Of a DNA stretch of 64,000 bases, positions 39,301-54,300 are shown one piece after another. How positions within the stretch are numbered: position 1 is the first letter of the stretch; the number at the start of each line of letters is the position of its first letter. Source of the stretch: Arcuatula senhousia (lineage: Eukaryota > Mollusca > Bivalvia > Mytilida > Mytilidae); NCBI GenBank assembly GCA_963971305.1, contig OZ020317.1:12480001-12544000 (forward strand). The letters run 5' to 3'. Position numbers and translations under genes: made by a program. The notes beneath the pieces were generated by a model, which saw only the letters and a program-made list of their open reading frames with translations, was not told the DNA's origin and made no database searches.

Positions 39301-42300
39301 CTATGAGCAACAGGATGGCCCTCCTGTTCTTGAAACATCATTGACCCCCAATGTGTATAACTTGGGTAATGGATCTTAACCAAAGTCGCTCATGCATAAA
39401 ACATAGGTCACAGTGACCTTATTTCTAGTGGGTGGTGTCATCCTACCAAAGACACATCTAGTGGTGAAATATCATTGACCCCAAACATCTAGTATCCAAG
39501 TAATGGACCTTAACCAAAGTGTTACAGACAGACGGACAAGGGTAAAACTATATGGCCGAACCACATACGTGGTCAGGCCATAAAAATATTTCTTGAAGTT
39601 ATGACATGATAAACCATTCAATTAGGTAATTCAAAATTATCAGTTTTTATTGGTAGAATTTCATGGAACCTCACAATACAGTGTGTGACCTTTTCATGTA
39701 CAACATGTCACGAAGAGAATAATTTTGAAGAAATGAAATAGAAATGCAAATAACAGGTATAGAAGATTGACAAAGAGTAAACCTTCATGAAGACTACAAT
39801 CTTATGTACATTCATACAAATTTATTTTATATTATTTGGTGTACATGTTGTCTCAACAGAGTTGCAATTGGGACAGAAATGCCTGACAATAGACGATATT
39901 GAGATGTGGAATAAGTGTACGCAACACAACAGACATAAACAAACAGCAATTCAAAAACCACAACGGAAAACAGCAAGTAGTCTTCAACATGACCATAGGT
40001 CACTGCTCACCGTCTTGCATTGGCCCAAGACTTATAATACAATACAAAAGTTTCAAAACCAATCCCTAAATCATCAACGAAAGACCCAATTCTTGACATA
40101 AACAGTTAACAATGCCCACCCTTGGCAACTACATCTGACTGGAGAGCCTCTATTTATGAAGTACCGTATTTTGCCGTGTATAGTGCACAGTTTTTTACAT
40201 TTTTTTCATGATTCTAACATAGGGGTGCGCACAATACACCCCGATACGAGATTTTCATACATTTTCATGAACATCGGCAACGGCAAAAGATCGATGTTTG
40301 TCAGACTTTGGACACAAGATTCATCCATGATTGAACACAATAATCATAACTCACATGGTTTCTATTGAATCCTGTTCATTATTAGTATCTCTAAATAAAT
40401 TTAATCATGCTTTTATCGAATAAAAACTTAATTCCAGTGTCTTAATGTGTTTGTTTATTAATTTCATTTTCATATCGACCGCCATTGTTGTTGTTGTTGT
40501 AGTGGGTAAATTCCTTGTATTCGGAGCACCATTTTGAAACAAGTTGGTAAAAACATTTGTGTTCTTAAAAAATTACTTTGGTCCAATTTCTTCATTCAAA
40601 ATAAGAATAATAAAATATTATTCTAATTTATTTATTCATTCTCCCAGTCCCTTTACTTGTTTCCTTTCTGAATCAATATTGTGTATTCCCCTCAGTTACC
40701 TCATTTAAATAATTCTAAAAATAGAATTGTTTGTTTATATGATTGTATATTTTCTTTCATGTAATTATTTGAGCAACTTGAGTAAGATATAACCATTTTC
40801 TTATTGTTTTGTGAATAAATACTCATCCCAAGCTGGGGATAATTTAGATTTATTGGTAATTATTTGTTTTGACACTTTGGCCAATTTGCACAAAACATCG
40901 ATATTTTGTCAAACTGGCTTGTACAATTAACAATTAAAGCCATTCAGCTGTAATACTTCAGATTGTTTGAATAGTAATTTGTTGATCATTACTGTTTTGA
41001 CACCTTTATTGTTTTCATCAAAAGATGTGAGCTTGGGTTGTTAATTGAAAAGGGGGACCATTACCGGGATTTACGATCTTGCTGTCATAATAAAATACAC
41101 AAATAATATAACACTTTATTTTTATTTTCACAAATAATTACAAAAAAAAAATTATTTTCATTAAAAAATCTTCATCTGTAGTCTTTCTACCTGAAAAAAG
41201 AGACAAATTTTCAGGGTTCTCTGTCATAAAAAAAGATCGCCGATTTTACACAAAACTTCGTTTTTTCCCCAGATTTTCATCATGAAAAGGGGGTGCGCAT
41301 TGTACATAAATGCGCACTATACACGGCAAAATACGGTAACCAATTACTGCTTTTGTTACAATAATAGCCTGGTGTACATGGTGTTTCTACAGAGCTGCCA
41401 TTAGGGCAGAATGTTCCTGCCTGGCATTGCCCACCCTGGGCAACTACATTTGGTTGGGCAAACTCTATTTCTTACTTACCATTGTTGTTACAATAGTAGC
41501 CAGGTGTACATGGGGTCTCCACAGAGCTGCCATTAGGGCAGAATGTGCCTGCCTGGCATTGCCCACCCTGGGCAACTACATTTGGTTGGGCAAACTCTGA
41601 TCCTTCAGTACAGTACCAGCCTCCATCACATTCCCCTGTGGGCTGGGCAAGTCCTTGTGTCTCACAATAATATCTGCAAGAGTAAAACAATTTTCTATTC
41701 CCCTGAACTTGTATTAGCTTATTTGTTTGAACTTCTGGGTGAGGTCATCTCTTTTGACACTTTGGGTTTTAGAAATTCCAATATGTACTTTATCTCCAAT
41801 GCTGCCGATGAGAGGTAACTACTTGAAAAATGCATAAGCAGTATAAAAGTTTCATTGATATCCTCCTTGGAACTTTGCAGTCAGGTGTGAATTTGTGGCC
41901 AACAGATTTAAAAGAACTATGAGACAAAAAAGCAAAAAAAGTTTTGAGTTAATAAATATGTTATAAAAAGAATGTAATATTTTTTCTATAGTTTATCATA
42001 AAATTTTCCTGCATTCTGCATTTTTATAGCTTCTTTTATTTTTCATTTCTTAAGGCACACTATAAAGAATCATGGAAGTTAGAAACTCACCCAGGAGGAC
42101 AGGCTATACAATCAGCTCCCGCGTCCTGTCCCGTGTTGTTATTATATGTTCCCGTAGGGCATGGATTGGCGTAGGGTACTCCTGATAGTTTAGGACACCA
42201 GTGGCCCATGGGGCATGGTTCTGGGTCGTATGTCCCAACCAGGCAATAATGCCCAGCAGGGCACTCGTAACATGCCGACATGCCTGTCTGGTTGTTGTAG

Positions 42301-45300
42301 TAACCAGCAGGGCAGGGTATTGGGCCCTGAGATCCAATTTTACAATAGGATCCTGGAAAACAATACAAAAGTATGTAATGTTAAAGTAGAAAAAAATGTT
42401 AAATAGTGTAATAATTATCACCTGACATTTTATGGGTGGAAGGTAGCAAGATGTTTTCTCTAAACAAAATAAAGTATGCAGAAAAATTAACATGCAGCAA
42501 ATATCAAATTGGAGAGTTTTTGATTAATGTTGGTACAAGAATTCTTCTTTTTTACATTATTTGTATAAGAATTTCAAATTATTCCTTTCTTTCTACCTGC
42601 TATTTCAAAATATTCAAAAATTCATCATACTGTCTATAAATTGGAATATTGTAATATTCCCATAAAAATTTTGCACCTATTTCCTCGGATTATCTCCCTT
42701 ACCTGCTGGACAGATGTCACCATAGGTCTGATTGACGGGGTCAGGCTCTGGTGATTTCCCACTACAATAATACCCAGCGGAACACTGGGAGCCCTTGTCT
42801 GTCATATTCTGGCTCGGACAATAGTATCCACCGTCACAAGACGTACATGCTCCAACTGACTGCAACTTGATCGAAAATCTGAAGGAAAATTTACATTTGA
42901 AAGTGAGATATAGCATCTTGACAAAAATAATGTTCCAATGTTTACATCTTAATGAAATTATCTTTTTTCTAAAGAATACATGTAACACCAATATATATAT
43001 AGAAACTGAGTTTATGACTTCTTACCCTTAAGAAGCACCTGAGTTCATTCTCAATAGGACATGAGTTCATGCTGCTGGTTACAAATCAGTTCTTTTTGTG
43101 TGTTTTGTGTCATTTGTTTCTTTGTATTGTTCTTCTTTGTATTGATTGATTTTATCTTTTCCCTTTAAGACTTTTGACTTTCAAATGCCCCATTGGTACC
43201 TCTTAGCTTCTTTGAAACTATGGTAACTTACCCATAAGTCCCTGCAGGACATGGTATAGGGGAAGCGGTCTGTTCAGGACAGTAGTGACCCTTTGGACAC
43301 ACTCCATACACTACACCAGGATCATCTCCTGGGTTAGGCACACCTGACCCGCCTTTGGAGAAATGTCCCGCCGAAATAGGTCCTGTTACATTTGTTAGGC
43401 CTAAAAGATAAATAATTAAGAATAAATTAAAATCATAACTAACTGTCTTACTTTTTAATAATCAGATTAACATGGAAGTGCATCATGATTTGGTACATAG
43501 AAACATTAAATTATAACCTTAAATTACACTTAGACCAAAAGTTGATCCAACATTAAAAATAAACAAAAAACCCAAATGTTGTGAGTTTGATCCTCGATGA
43601 GGGTACTCAAAAAATCAAAATCTGTTTTTGTCAGATGATTTTCAGGGTTGAAATTACAGTAACATTGTTTGATTACATACTAGACATTCATATATATTAT
43701 CAAATTCGAATTATCTTGCATTCTGCAGATTCTGTGGAATCCAGTGGAGCAAACACATTAGAGATACATGTAGAAATAAAAAGACCATTCAAAAAATAAA
43801 TTGTGATACAGCTTTTTAAAGATCAAAATTACAGGCAATGCTATGCTTGACAAGTTTTTTGTCTTTTTAGGACTCATCAGATGTGCTCTAGACAAAATGT
43901 TTAAATGGTCAAACAACATTAGTTTAGAACCGCAAGAAAGTATAACAAATGCAGACATGTTAACTCTCCAGCTTTCACTGGGAGACTCTCGGTTTCAAGA
44001 CCCTATATCCTGATTTATGCCTATGATCTCCCGGTAACTGATTTTTTTGTAAAAAAACAATAAAATTGTCACAATATAAAAGACATGAAAATATTAATTT
44101 TGATTTTCCTTTAACGCGGTGTTACAAAGATCAAATACAATTAATTACTGTGGTTTCATTATTATTTGTGGGGTATCAATTTGCGTGGTTTTCATGGGTG
44201 GCCTCTACCCACAAAAAATGATATCCCACGAAAAGGAATTTTTATATTGATCTGTATTCTGTTGTCTTCAAAACCATAAATTTAAGAATCCACAAACTTT
44301 TTCTTTTTCATCAAACTACAAAAATTAATGAATCCACAGTACTTGTTGTTAAGGTAATTCCACCTGTCACCGAAGCTAATTAATGAAGCCATATCAAGCT
44401 TTTAGTGTTAATTGTCAAATTAACAAGGTATAATTCCTAATAAGACATCTCATGACCGATTGCTTGATATCAATCTCGGTAGCATGCCATGAAAATATAA
44501 AGTAGTGTTATGTCCCTTTGAAAAAGTAAAATTCTTTAAAATCATCAATTTGTTCAAATATTTTAGTTCTCTGAAATAAATTATTCCGAAATATATCACA
44601 TTTAGATGAAAGGACTTATTTAAAAACTTTTTAGCATAAAAAATGTTTCTATTATAAAATTTCCCTTTATTTTCAAACACAATTTTACAATTGCTTTTAT
44701 AAACAAACATTAATCTGTGAAATGCATTAAATTGAATGAATCTGCTAATAAATCTGGTAGAATTTTCAAATTAAAAAAAAAATACATAAAAAAAAAGAAT
44801 TTTCATTAAATTAAAATTATATATTTGATCTTTTGACCATGTCAGACTCAATAGAAGATATTACTCTATTTTATTGACCGGGTTGGTCACGGGTCAATTA
44901 TTTCGGACTTCTTCATTTAAATCCTACCTTAAAGACCGAGAAATTTAAGCTCCGCCCAACCTTGTGAATAAAATAGAGTAATAAGACTGCATGATAGCAA
45001 AAAAATGCTAATTAAAATTTGCAGCCATTTTGCAGTTTTACATGATACTCCAATATGTCAATAATAAAAATCTCCCTGAGAGTTACTCCAAAAAGTTGAA
45101 AATCTCCCTGAGAGGCCTTCTGAAAATTTAACTTGTATGACAAATGTTTAGTAATTATTCCCAGATGCATCAGTTCCTGTGCTATGAAAATCAAAAGTTA
45201 AAATAAAACATTTTTAAAACATGGCCATGTATGCTTGTTGCCATTTTGAAATCATAAAAAAGAACAATGAGTATACATTTTAATCATGGTCCAACACAAA

Positions 45301-48300
45301 ACAGAGTTGAAGGAACATTTGAAGGGACATTTAATTTTATTTATTTTATTTCAACCAAAATAACTCAAAATTGACGTTTGTATTGTATGTTGTGTCATGT
45401 AAACTAATTCCATAACTCATTATCTTCTATCTAATAAGGTAAAATCTTACCAGCTGTTTCACAGTAGAAACCTGCATCACAAGAAGTACAATCTGTCTCT
45501 GCCTCTAGTCCAACACGATTTCCATAAGTCTCCGCGGGACATGCTATTGGCTGACGGAGAGGGATGGCAACAGTACTGGCCGGACAGTAATAGCCTAAAA
45601 AATAAGAAAAAAAATATATTGAAAATTGAGAATTTCTAAATGTATGTAAATACTGAAATACATATTTTCAGTGGCTCAGGAAGAAATTTTGAAAAAGGGG
45701 GCTCACTAACTGGCTAAGTGGGGGCTTGCTCAAGTCATGCTTCAATGATATCTATTTATCTTTTTTTTTTCAACAAAAGATGGGCCAAGTCACATGGTCC
45801 CTCTCTTTTGGACCCATCCCTGGTTTTAGATACAAGTTCAAATCTAAGTAGAAAAGGTGATATTTTAGTCTTTTGACTTTCAACATAGAAATAAAGCTTT
45901 ATTTCACAAAATATTGCTTTATGTGTATATTGAAAATTCATAAAAATCCATTTTTTTGAAGATCTATAATTCATCTAATTTGTTGAAGTTAATTCTTTTC
46001 AATGTGTTGAAGAAAATGTATTTTAATAACTTTATAACAAGTTTGATAGGAAATAAACAAAACTAAGATTATTGCCTTTTTCTGTACATTTAAAACACAT
46101 TTAGTCTAACCTTGCGGACAAATAATGGGAGCAACTCCTGGATAGCAGATGTAACCAGCAATACACAAGTCACATGACGACAACCCTGTGTTGTTGGCAT
46201 AGTAACCAATAGAGCATTGTTTTGGACTGTCACTTCCTGTTGGGCAGATGTGATATAGGGGGCAGATATTACCCTCTGTACTGTTGATGGGATCAGGAAT
46301 CCAGGAACCAGTCGTACAATAGTAACCAGCATCACAATCACCTATAAATGGAGAGAATGATATTATATATGGTCAACGGAAGTTGATTTCCGAAGAGTAA
46401 AACAATTGTAAATAGGAACAGGAAGTAGATGTCAAATGAATCGAAAATTAAATATGTCAACAGGAAGTAGATGTAAAAAAGTAAGAAAATTATCAATGGC
46501 AACAGGAAATAGATTTCAAATAGTCCAAAAATTAAAACTGTCAACAGAAAGTAGAAGTTCAAAAATTATAAATAAACTGAGTGTGACAAACCATTTATAT
46601 AAGCCTCTATAAAAATGTCATAAGACACAAGTCTGTAAATAATGTTTTTGAGGACCATGTACAAACATGTGTAAAATTTGTTTAACTTATAATCCAAATA
46701 CCTGTTTTGTTTTATACAAAAACATGACTGTGACAAATCCATTATTTTAGTTTTAATAAATACATAATTTAAATGATTACAGTGTCATTTAACTTTAATT
46801 GTCCAGTAAATAAATTTAGAAACTAAATAAAGTTATTTTGTATAACAGAAACCTACCTGACACATCAGTCAGAGCTGTATCATTACAATATTTTCCTGGG
46901 TCACATGGCAGACATGAGGCTGATTCCGACGTCCCTCCCCTGTCAGGGTTGTATGTTCCCCTGGGGCAGGGCACCATGACAGCTGTACCCTGTGGGCAGT
47001 AGTATCCTGGGTGACAAGTGTCTCCATAGGTAATGATTGTCTTGTTGCCAGCAGTGTCATTGTTGAAGACAGGATCGTCGGAGAGGGCGTTGCCATAACA
47101 GATATGGCCAGCCTTACATGGCCCTGTTACATTGACAGATCCTCTGTTTTGGCAGTAGAAGCCTGCTTCACAGTCTATACAGTTCTCAATCTGAGTCATA
47201 TTCTCTCTAAAAAATAACAAAAGTTCAAATCTATGTGTGTATGTGTGTTAGGGTATCAACGCAACTGGGCAATATAAGGCAGTTTGAATGGTAGAAGAAA
47301 CCAGAGTACACAGAGAATACCACATTGGGCAAGTAACTGACAAACCTAAACACATGCAGGTGGGAAGTCGAATGTCGCCTGTGAGCTAAAATTGCTGATT
47401 TTACATGGGAAATTTGTAGGTTTTAAATAAATCTTTGTCATATTCTCCATGTAGTACAAAATAAATCCAGTTAAAGGTGTGTTTAAGTATCTTGTGTGTA
47501 ACTATTATACAACATAATCGTGTAAGCTTCTTATTTGTCCTTTTATGTTTCAATTGCATTTAAAAATTGTCATTGTATTTTTAGGTCTGTGCTGTGTACA
47601 CTTATTCCACATCTCTTTATTATAATTTTTTTTTTTTAAATCTAATATCTTTTCAAAATGCTTTAAGTATGGAGGGCTGTACCTGTCAGAAAACTATAAT
47701 GCATGAAAATCATATACATTATCTAATAATATTTAGTATTCTATAATTGTCCATTTTCCAGTCTAAAACCTTTATAAAATATTAAAAATATGGAGCCAAA
47801 CCTGTCAGAATAAGTTCCAGGTGGACAGTCTTGTGGCACATAAGTTCCGTTACCACAGTATTTCCCAGCTGGACAGATGAAGAATTCAGTCATTGCTTTA
47901 TTTGGACAATAGCCACCAGGGGGACATTCGAAACATTCAGCATACCCGTGGTAAGGCATGTAGGTTGCTATTGGACATTCTTCCTGGGCCGTGGACCCAT
48001 TTATGGCAAAATGACCTGGATATAGATATAAGTTAAAATTCTATAATTTGTATAGTTTGAAATTAAGTCCTCGAAAAATTGCTAATGTTCTAATGTACAA
48101 GAATCTAAATATTTCATATTTGCAGGTTTTATTTTCGCAGCTTGTGAATGTGGTTATACATGTATATGATTCGAGTTAAATGGGTATTTTTGCTGGATTT
48201 TATTTTGTGATTTCCTTAAACATATTGACATATAAATTGACAGGTTAATTTTGTCTTCAAAGGTTTTTCAAAGGGAGGTGTAAGGCACCTTTTCCTTCTA

Positions 48301-51300
48301 AAATTATGGGTTTTATTGTGCAGATTGAATTTTAGTCTGGAACCCCCTTTCATTCTCAATAGAATGTGTGAAACGGCCTCTTTCGATAATTTCTTAATCC
48401 ACCCATGGTTCTAATTTATGATTTTCTTCTTTAGATTACCTGGTGTGGTTTCATACTGGTATGGTACTTTGGCACTGCCGTTACAATAATGTCCTCCCCA
48501 GCATTGCCCTGTAGGAGCCCCTCCTGCGACAGATGAACAGTAATATCCAGGATCACAATCGGTACAGTCATAGTCATTCACGGCACCTGAAACATTACTG
48601 TATGTACCCATAGGACATGGTGCCGCCTCGAAAGATCCTGTTAAAATAGAATTAATCTTTAAATCATATTATTTCACAGCCATAGTCATTAAATGCACCC
48701 AAAACATTATTGTAGGTTCCCATAAGACATGGTGCCACCTCGAAAGATCCTGAATTAAAATGCATCATAATCAAAACTATTAAGGTTAATGTGAGTCTTT
48801 ACAGGAAAAAGAGCAACTCAGAAGGACTTCACAAAATCTCAGTTTGAGAAACATAGAAGTTCAAGGTTTATAGTCCAAATTTCCTAAAATTTACCACATG
48901 CACATATGCACACTAAATTTTATAAATTTTTCAAGAGTAAACATAAAGTTTTTCATCATTGATTTTGTTATATGCATATTTAGCCATATTCCAGTTGTAT
49001 TTTCTTTTGAATAGTAAAACATATTGATGATGTCTCACCTAACACACAGTAACCACCGGCTGGACAGAGAGAACCAGTAACGCCATCTGTTGGTGCTGAT
49101 GTCGTAGCTCCTAATATACAGATATAGCCTGGGTCACACTGAGCTCGAGGGTTCAGAAGACCAGGGGCATCACAATAACTTCCTGGGTCACAGAGGGGAC
49201 AGCTTTCTAATGATGGCAATCCTGTACAAGAAATAAAAATGATTATGTAACCTACCCTTTAAACAAATAAAGACTTCTGCAATTATTGAAAGATCAATTT
49301 ACAAATATTGTTTTTAAAGCAAAAAACAAGTTCAAGGCAAATAATTTTTACTGCATCTGATGTGGGTCCTTTATATAACAGATTTTTAAGCTGAATGTTT
49401 CTTTTTAGTCCATAATTCGACATGAAAACAATATCACGGCTTAAATTTGGGTTGAAAATCATAAAACTGGTACAGTACACTTGCATAATATCATTAGCTT
49501 ATGAAATACTTATCTAGCATACAGCATACAAATTACTGCGGATTTATTTATTTTTATGGGTACCAATTTTTGTGGTTTCTTTCTAGGATTCTTAAATTCC
49601 TCATTCTGAAATCTGCAGCATACAGATGAAAGTTAAATTATCTTTCATAAGTTAATGCCACCCATGAAAACCAGGAAAATTGATACTTAACCAATCACAG
49701 TAAAACCACCATACTCCAGAAATTAAGGTTCAACATAAGAAGGAAGCCACATCAATTAAAATTAATTTAATTATCACTAACCAGTTTCATTTCCATATCT
49801 TCCTATTGGACAAGGCTCTGGCTTGGCTGAGTTGTTGACACAATAATAGCCTCTATCACAGATAATAGGGGTACTGGAAGCTATGAGGCAGTAATGCCCT
49901 GTGGGACACTTAACCCTTACCCTAACCCTTACCTGAACCTAAACTCGTTTCAAAACTTACCAGTCTCATTTCCATATCTTCCAATAGGACAGGGTTCTGG
50001 TTTGGCTGAGTTGTTAACACAGTAATAGCCTCTATCACAGATGATAGGGGTACTAGAAGCTATTGGGCAGTAATACCCAGCGGGGCAGTCCTTACAGCTT
50101 TCGACATTGGGTGTGGCTTCAACATCAGTGTAGGTGCCTTCTGGACACTGGGCCTAAAAAAAATGAAATAGTTTTAAAGGACTTTACATGATAAATTAAC
50201 TTGTGTTCAATGATTATACTGTAAAATATTATTTTTCATTGGTTACCAATTTTCATGGATTTCTTGGGTCATACAGATATTACAAGAGTCTGTCAGTAGC
50301 TTGAATCCCTTGAGAGATCGCCTAGTTTTCAAGCTATAAGGGCTCTTCTATGAGCTAAAATTCCTATGAGGTGTCATAAGACAACTTTGACCCAATGGTG
50401 ACTTTTGAAAAGCTGAAGTTTTAATATAAGCAAGCAACAGCTTTTCAATATCTGCAATAGTTTTCATTTAGACTTGCTTCAAGTCCCTCTCTTAGTAATA
50501 TGTTCGGTTAATCCAATTATATTCCACTAATAAGAAATATCTCTGATTGTTGCAGGAGATTTCAGAAAAAAAAACACCATTTTGACCTTTAAAAGGCCAT
50601 AACTCCAATAACAGGTCATTTGACATCTTCAACCCAATGGAGACTTTTGAAAAGCTCAATGAGCTAAAGGTATAGGCAGGCAACAGCTTTTCTCTATCTG
50701 CTATAGTTTTCATTGTATAGCCCAAAAACATGAAAAAAAACACAATTTTTTACCTTAAAAGGGCCATAATACCTATAGGGAATCATCTGACAACTTCAAC
50801 CCGAAAATGACTTTTGTACTGCTTTCGATGGGGAAGAAGGAAAGATTTTCGCTATCTTTCAGAGGAGAAGATTTTGAAAATTGTTAACAGATGACAACAC
50901 TAGCTAAGTTTTTAGCACACATGGACCTCTAGTCCAGGTGAGCTAGCAAAAGAAAATACTAAAATACATCTCACCTGGTGGAACCATCAGGATACCTAGT
51001 TATTACACTGTACAAATCTTATTGCAGGTGGAATAAAAATCATCAATGTTACTCAACTGAAAAATTATGTTGATTCAAAAGATGGGAATGCAACTGTGCT
51101 AAGCTACTACTGGGGCATAAACTTAACATAAACATCATTTCATTCCAGATCAGGAGCCCACGAGGAGCAATAAGAGATTACAACAATGAGAGAAAGAACA
51201 TAATTGATATAGTTTAACAAATGCAGACAAAGTTCCATTAGCCTAGGACTTATAGTTCTTGAGATATGGGAGGTGCTCATAAAACTTATACACAAAACTT

Positions 51301-54300
51301 AACTACTTTGACGCCAGTAAAGTAACACCTATGACCTGCTCTACAAAAACTATTAAATTAACTCAACTGGAAACAAGGTAAAGGTCAAAGATGAGGGTGC
51401 TGTTGTAACAGTCTAACACTGAGTAGGAAGATAATCTAGTTTTATTAACCTATGACAAATAGCTTTTGCTCATTAAAAATTAACCCTGATATTTTTAAGT
51501 ATTGAAATTTTTCAAAGTCATTCCTACCTGTCTTGATCCATAAGATCCAATCACTGTTGGCAATGCTCCATAAGTGTTTGTTATATTGGTTGGACAATAG
51601 TAACCCACTTCACATTTTCCTGTAGGTATTAATGATGAACCCTCGACACAGAAGTAACCAGCATCACATGGTGCACAATCGGTAATGGCCGCAGCACCAA
51701 CAGTCTTTCTTATCGTACCAACAGGGCAGTTTGTTTCCTCAACAGTAGCTGAAAAAAGTATAGATAAGACTTGAGTATGTCTTCAAATATTTGTTTACTC
51801 AACAATACAAGCAATGACTGACTTAGCTTTTACTGTATAAGTTGTTTTTTTGTGGGTTTCTAATTTTTTGCTTTTTTCACATTACTTGGCAAACTGTGAA
51901 AAATAAATCTGATATATAGTATATGCACAGTATATACTCACATATAAGTAATTGTAAAAATTGAGTTTGCGGAAAAAACTGTTTCATTTTTTAAGAAATC
52001 CAAGATAAAAACAACTCTAACAGTATAATTGTTAATGTGCAGGAACATGTTAGGTTAAAGTCCTAATGGTATAAACAGTGCAGTTTGATTTTTACTGAAC
52101 AGCTGCTGAAAAATTTAAGTTTTCCCTGGCTTCCTGCCTCAACTTAATATTTATGGTCAAGGGGCATATTTATTTTTCTATGTTTCTGATCTGTGTTGTT
52201 AAAGGGAACAAAGGCAATAACAGGTTTTTTACATCCAATTTTGTGGGTTGTAAAAACCAAGAAGATTGCTACCCAAAGTATACATGTACAATAACAATGA
52301 AATTTTTGCATAGTGAAATTTTCCGGTTTTTGCACCTAAAACCTATCCTTTGGAGGATAAATTCACTTTTCTTCTGATTATTCATATTCTCTGCTTAAAG
52401 AATAAGTCATAAGTGAAGGGAATATTTTCACAGATATTCTAAGATTGTTAAAGTTTCCATGGTTATAGTTATACTTTCACAGTAATTTTATTTTGTAAAT
52501 GTCTCTCACCTTCGAGACAGTATTTGCCCACGGAACAATCTGTTGCCTCACTCAGGTCCTTCAGCCCTGCTAGACAGTATTTCCCAGCAGGACATTTCTT
52601 GTCATTTAACATGGCTTGCTCTGAGGTGGTTTCGTTATCACAGTAATGACTACAAAAGAAGTAGAGTGCAGAGTTAGAGTAAAATGAGGAATTACTGTGG
52701 ATTCATTTATTCTCCTGGGTATCAATTTTCATGCTTTCATGAAATATGATAAGTTGGATTCTAAAATTCTTGGTTTTGAAGTCTTCAGTCATTCCAATCA
52801 ATGTAAAATTTCCTGTTCCTGGAGGATTAAATTTTGTGGGTCAAGGCCACCCATGAAAACCAGGAAAATTGTACATGTGGAATAGGTTATTGTAACACAA
52901 CCTACATAAATGAGACAACCAAGTAATCGAATGGAAAATATCCAGCGGCCCTCAATGTGACCAGGGGTTGCTGTTTTATGTTTTGAAGTTTTTCTTAGAT
53001 TTAAAAAATAATGCATATGATTCAATAGCTTCCCAAAATTTAATGAGGTCAGGTTCAGAAAGGTAGTTCAGGTCAAGTTTACCAAAATCTGCAGTAAGAT
53101 AACATTTTTCCAATGAAAAGGGGTTCCTTCAAAACAACTGATGGGTGTGGTCATTCCAGTACCCTGGGGACAATTTTACCCCTTCCCAACTGGACACTTA
53201 CCCTATCTCAAGAACTTGACAGATAAATTGGCCAGGTTCAGAATACCATCCTTTACTACAGTTGATGGGTGTGGTCATTCCAATACCTTAGGTACAATAA
53301 CTCCCCACCTACTCCAAACCGCCATTCACAACAAAACACTTACCCTATTTCACAAACTTGACAGATAAATTGGCCAGGTTCAGAATACCATCCTTTACTA
53401 CAGTTGATGGGATCTGTCGTTCCAGTACCCTGGGGACAGTTAAACCCTCCGGGGCAGTCAAAGCAATCAAATTGCCTCTTGGCAGGTGTTCCTGAAATGT
53501 ATAATCAATTACTTTAATAATATGATTGTATCTTACATTTTGTGCCTCTTCACCCATTTTTAAGGGTAGGGGTAAGGAGTAAGTAAATGTCTTTTCTTGC
53601 CAGCTTTTATTCATTTTCTGTTTTGAAATCAATTGTATTCTTATGATCTACTGCAAGGCATAGGTTACCCTTCTTGCATTTTTACAGTAACTATCTATAA
53701 AAAGCTAATCCATATTGGTTCCTAACAGAGTTTATCACTCAAATCACAAAGTTGCTTTAAAAATGCTTCAAGGTTAATGTTCAAGCATACTTTTAATGAG
53801 GTTGCAGGTTTTCAATAAATTTTCAACATGGGTCATTTTAAGAAAAATGGAGGTCACAAATTGTTCCTTAAAAGCAATCAAGCATCTTGAATTGTTCTGC
53901 TTAAAGTAAAAGCTATCTTTAATTTGCATATTTTTTTTCCTTTTTAAACATATGTGTATCATTTCACAGTGATGTCTGTGATACAGTACACATGTACCTA
54001 TAAGATTGCCAGACCCATCCACTCCATAAGGCATATAAGTTCCAGCTTCACATTCCGTCGGCTCATACACAGCAAATTCACAATAATGTCCTGTAAAGGA
54101 AAAATGAATGATTTTTACAATTGTACTCTTCAAGTTTTTCTGTATTTTCTATCTAACTGTACAAGGGTCAATAAAATTTGTCCTACTGTTGAATCATGAA
54201 ATAATGTGACGCTTTGCTATTTTCATATACTGTTAACATATTTTTCGAGGTGTACTAATTTTTGCTACATTCATGGACAATAAAGAAATACAGGAAAAAT

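Noticed and set aside
39787..40101. 104-codon plus-strand frame with a hydrophobic start
   Set aside because: It runs through a broken exon copy and a reversed repeat-A fragment; composition and context are those of repeats.
42860..42861. AG acceptor nearer to the coding motif of exon w25
   Set aside because: It would give phase 0 entry, which does not match the phase-2 donor of w24; the CCTTCAG acceptor 19 bases further upstream does.
44450..44710. 86-codon minus-strand frame in the largest intron
   Set aside because: Lys/Asn/Phe-rich AT-driven composition, no motif, no splice partners.
49907..49935. Interstitial telomere array
   Set aside because: Only about four degenerate GGGTTA-like units are present; kept as context for the w17 duplicate rather than called as a feature.
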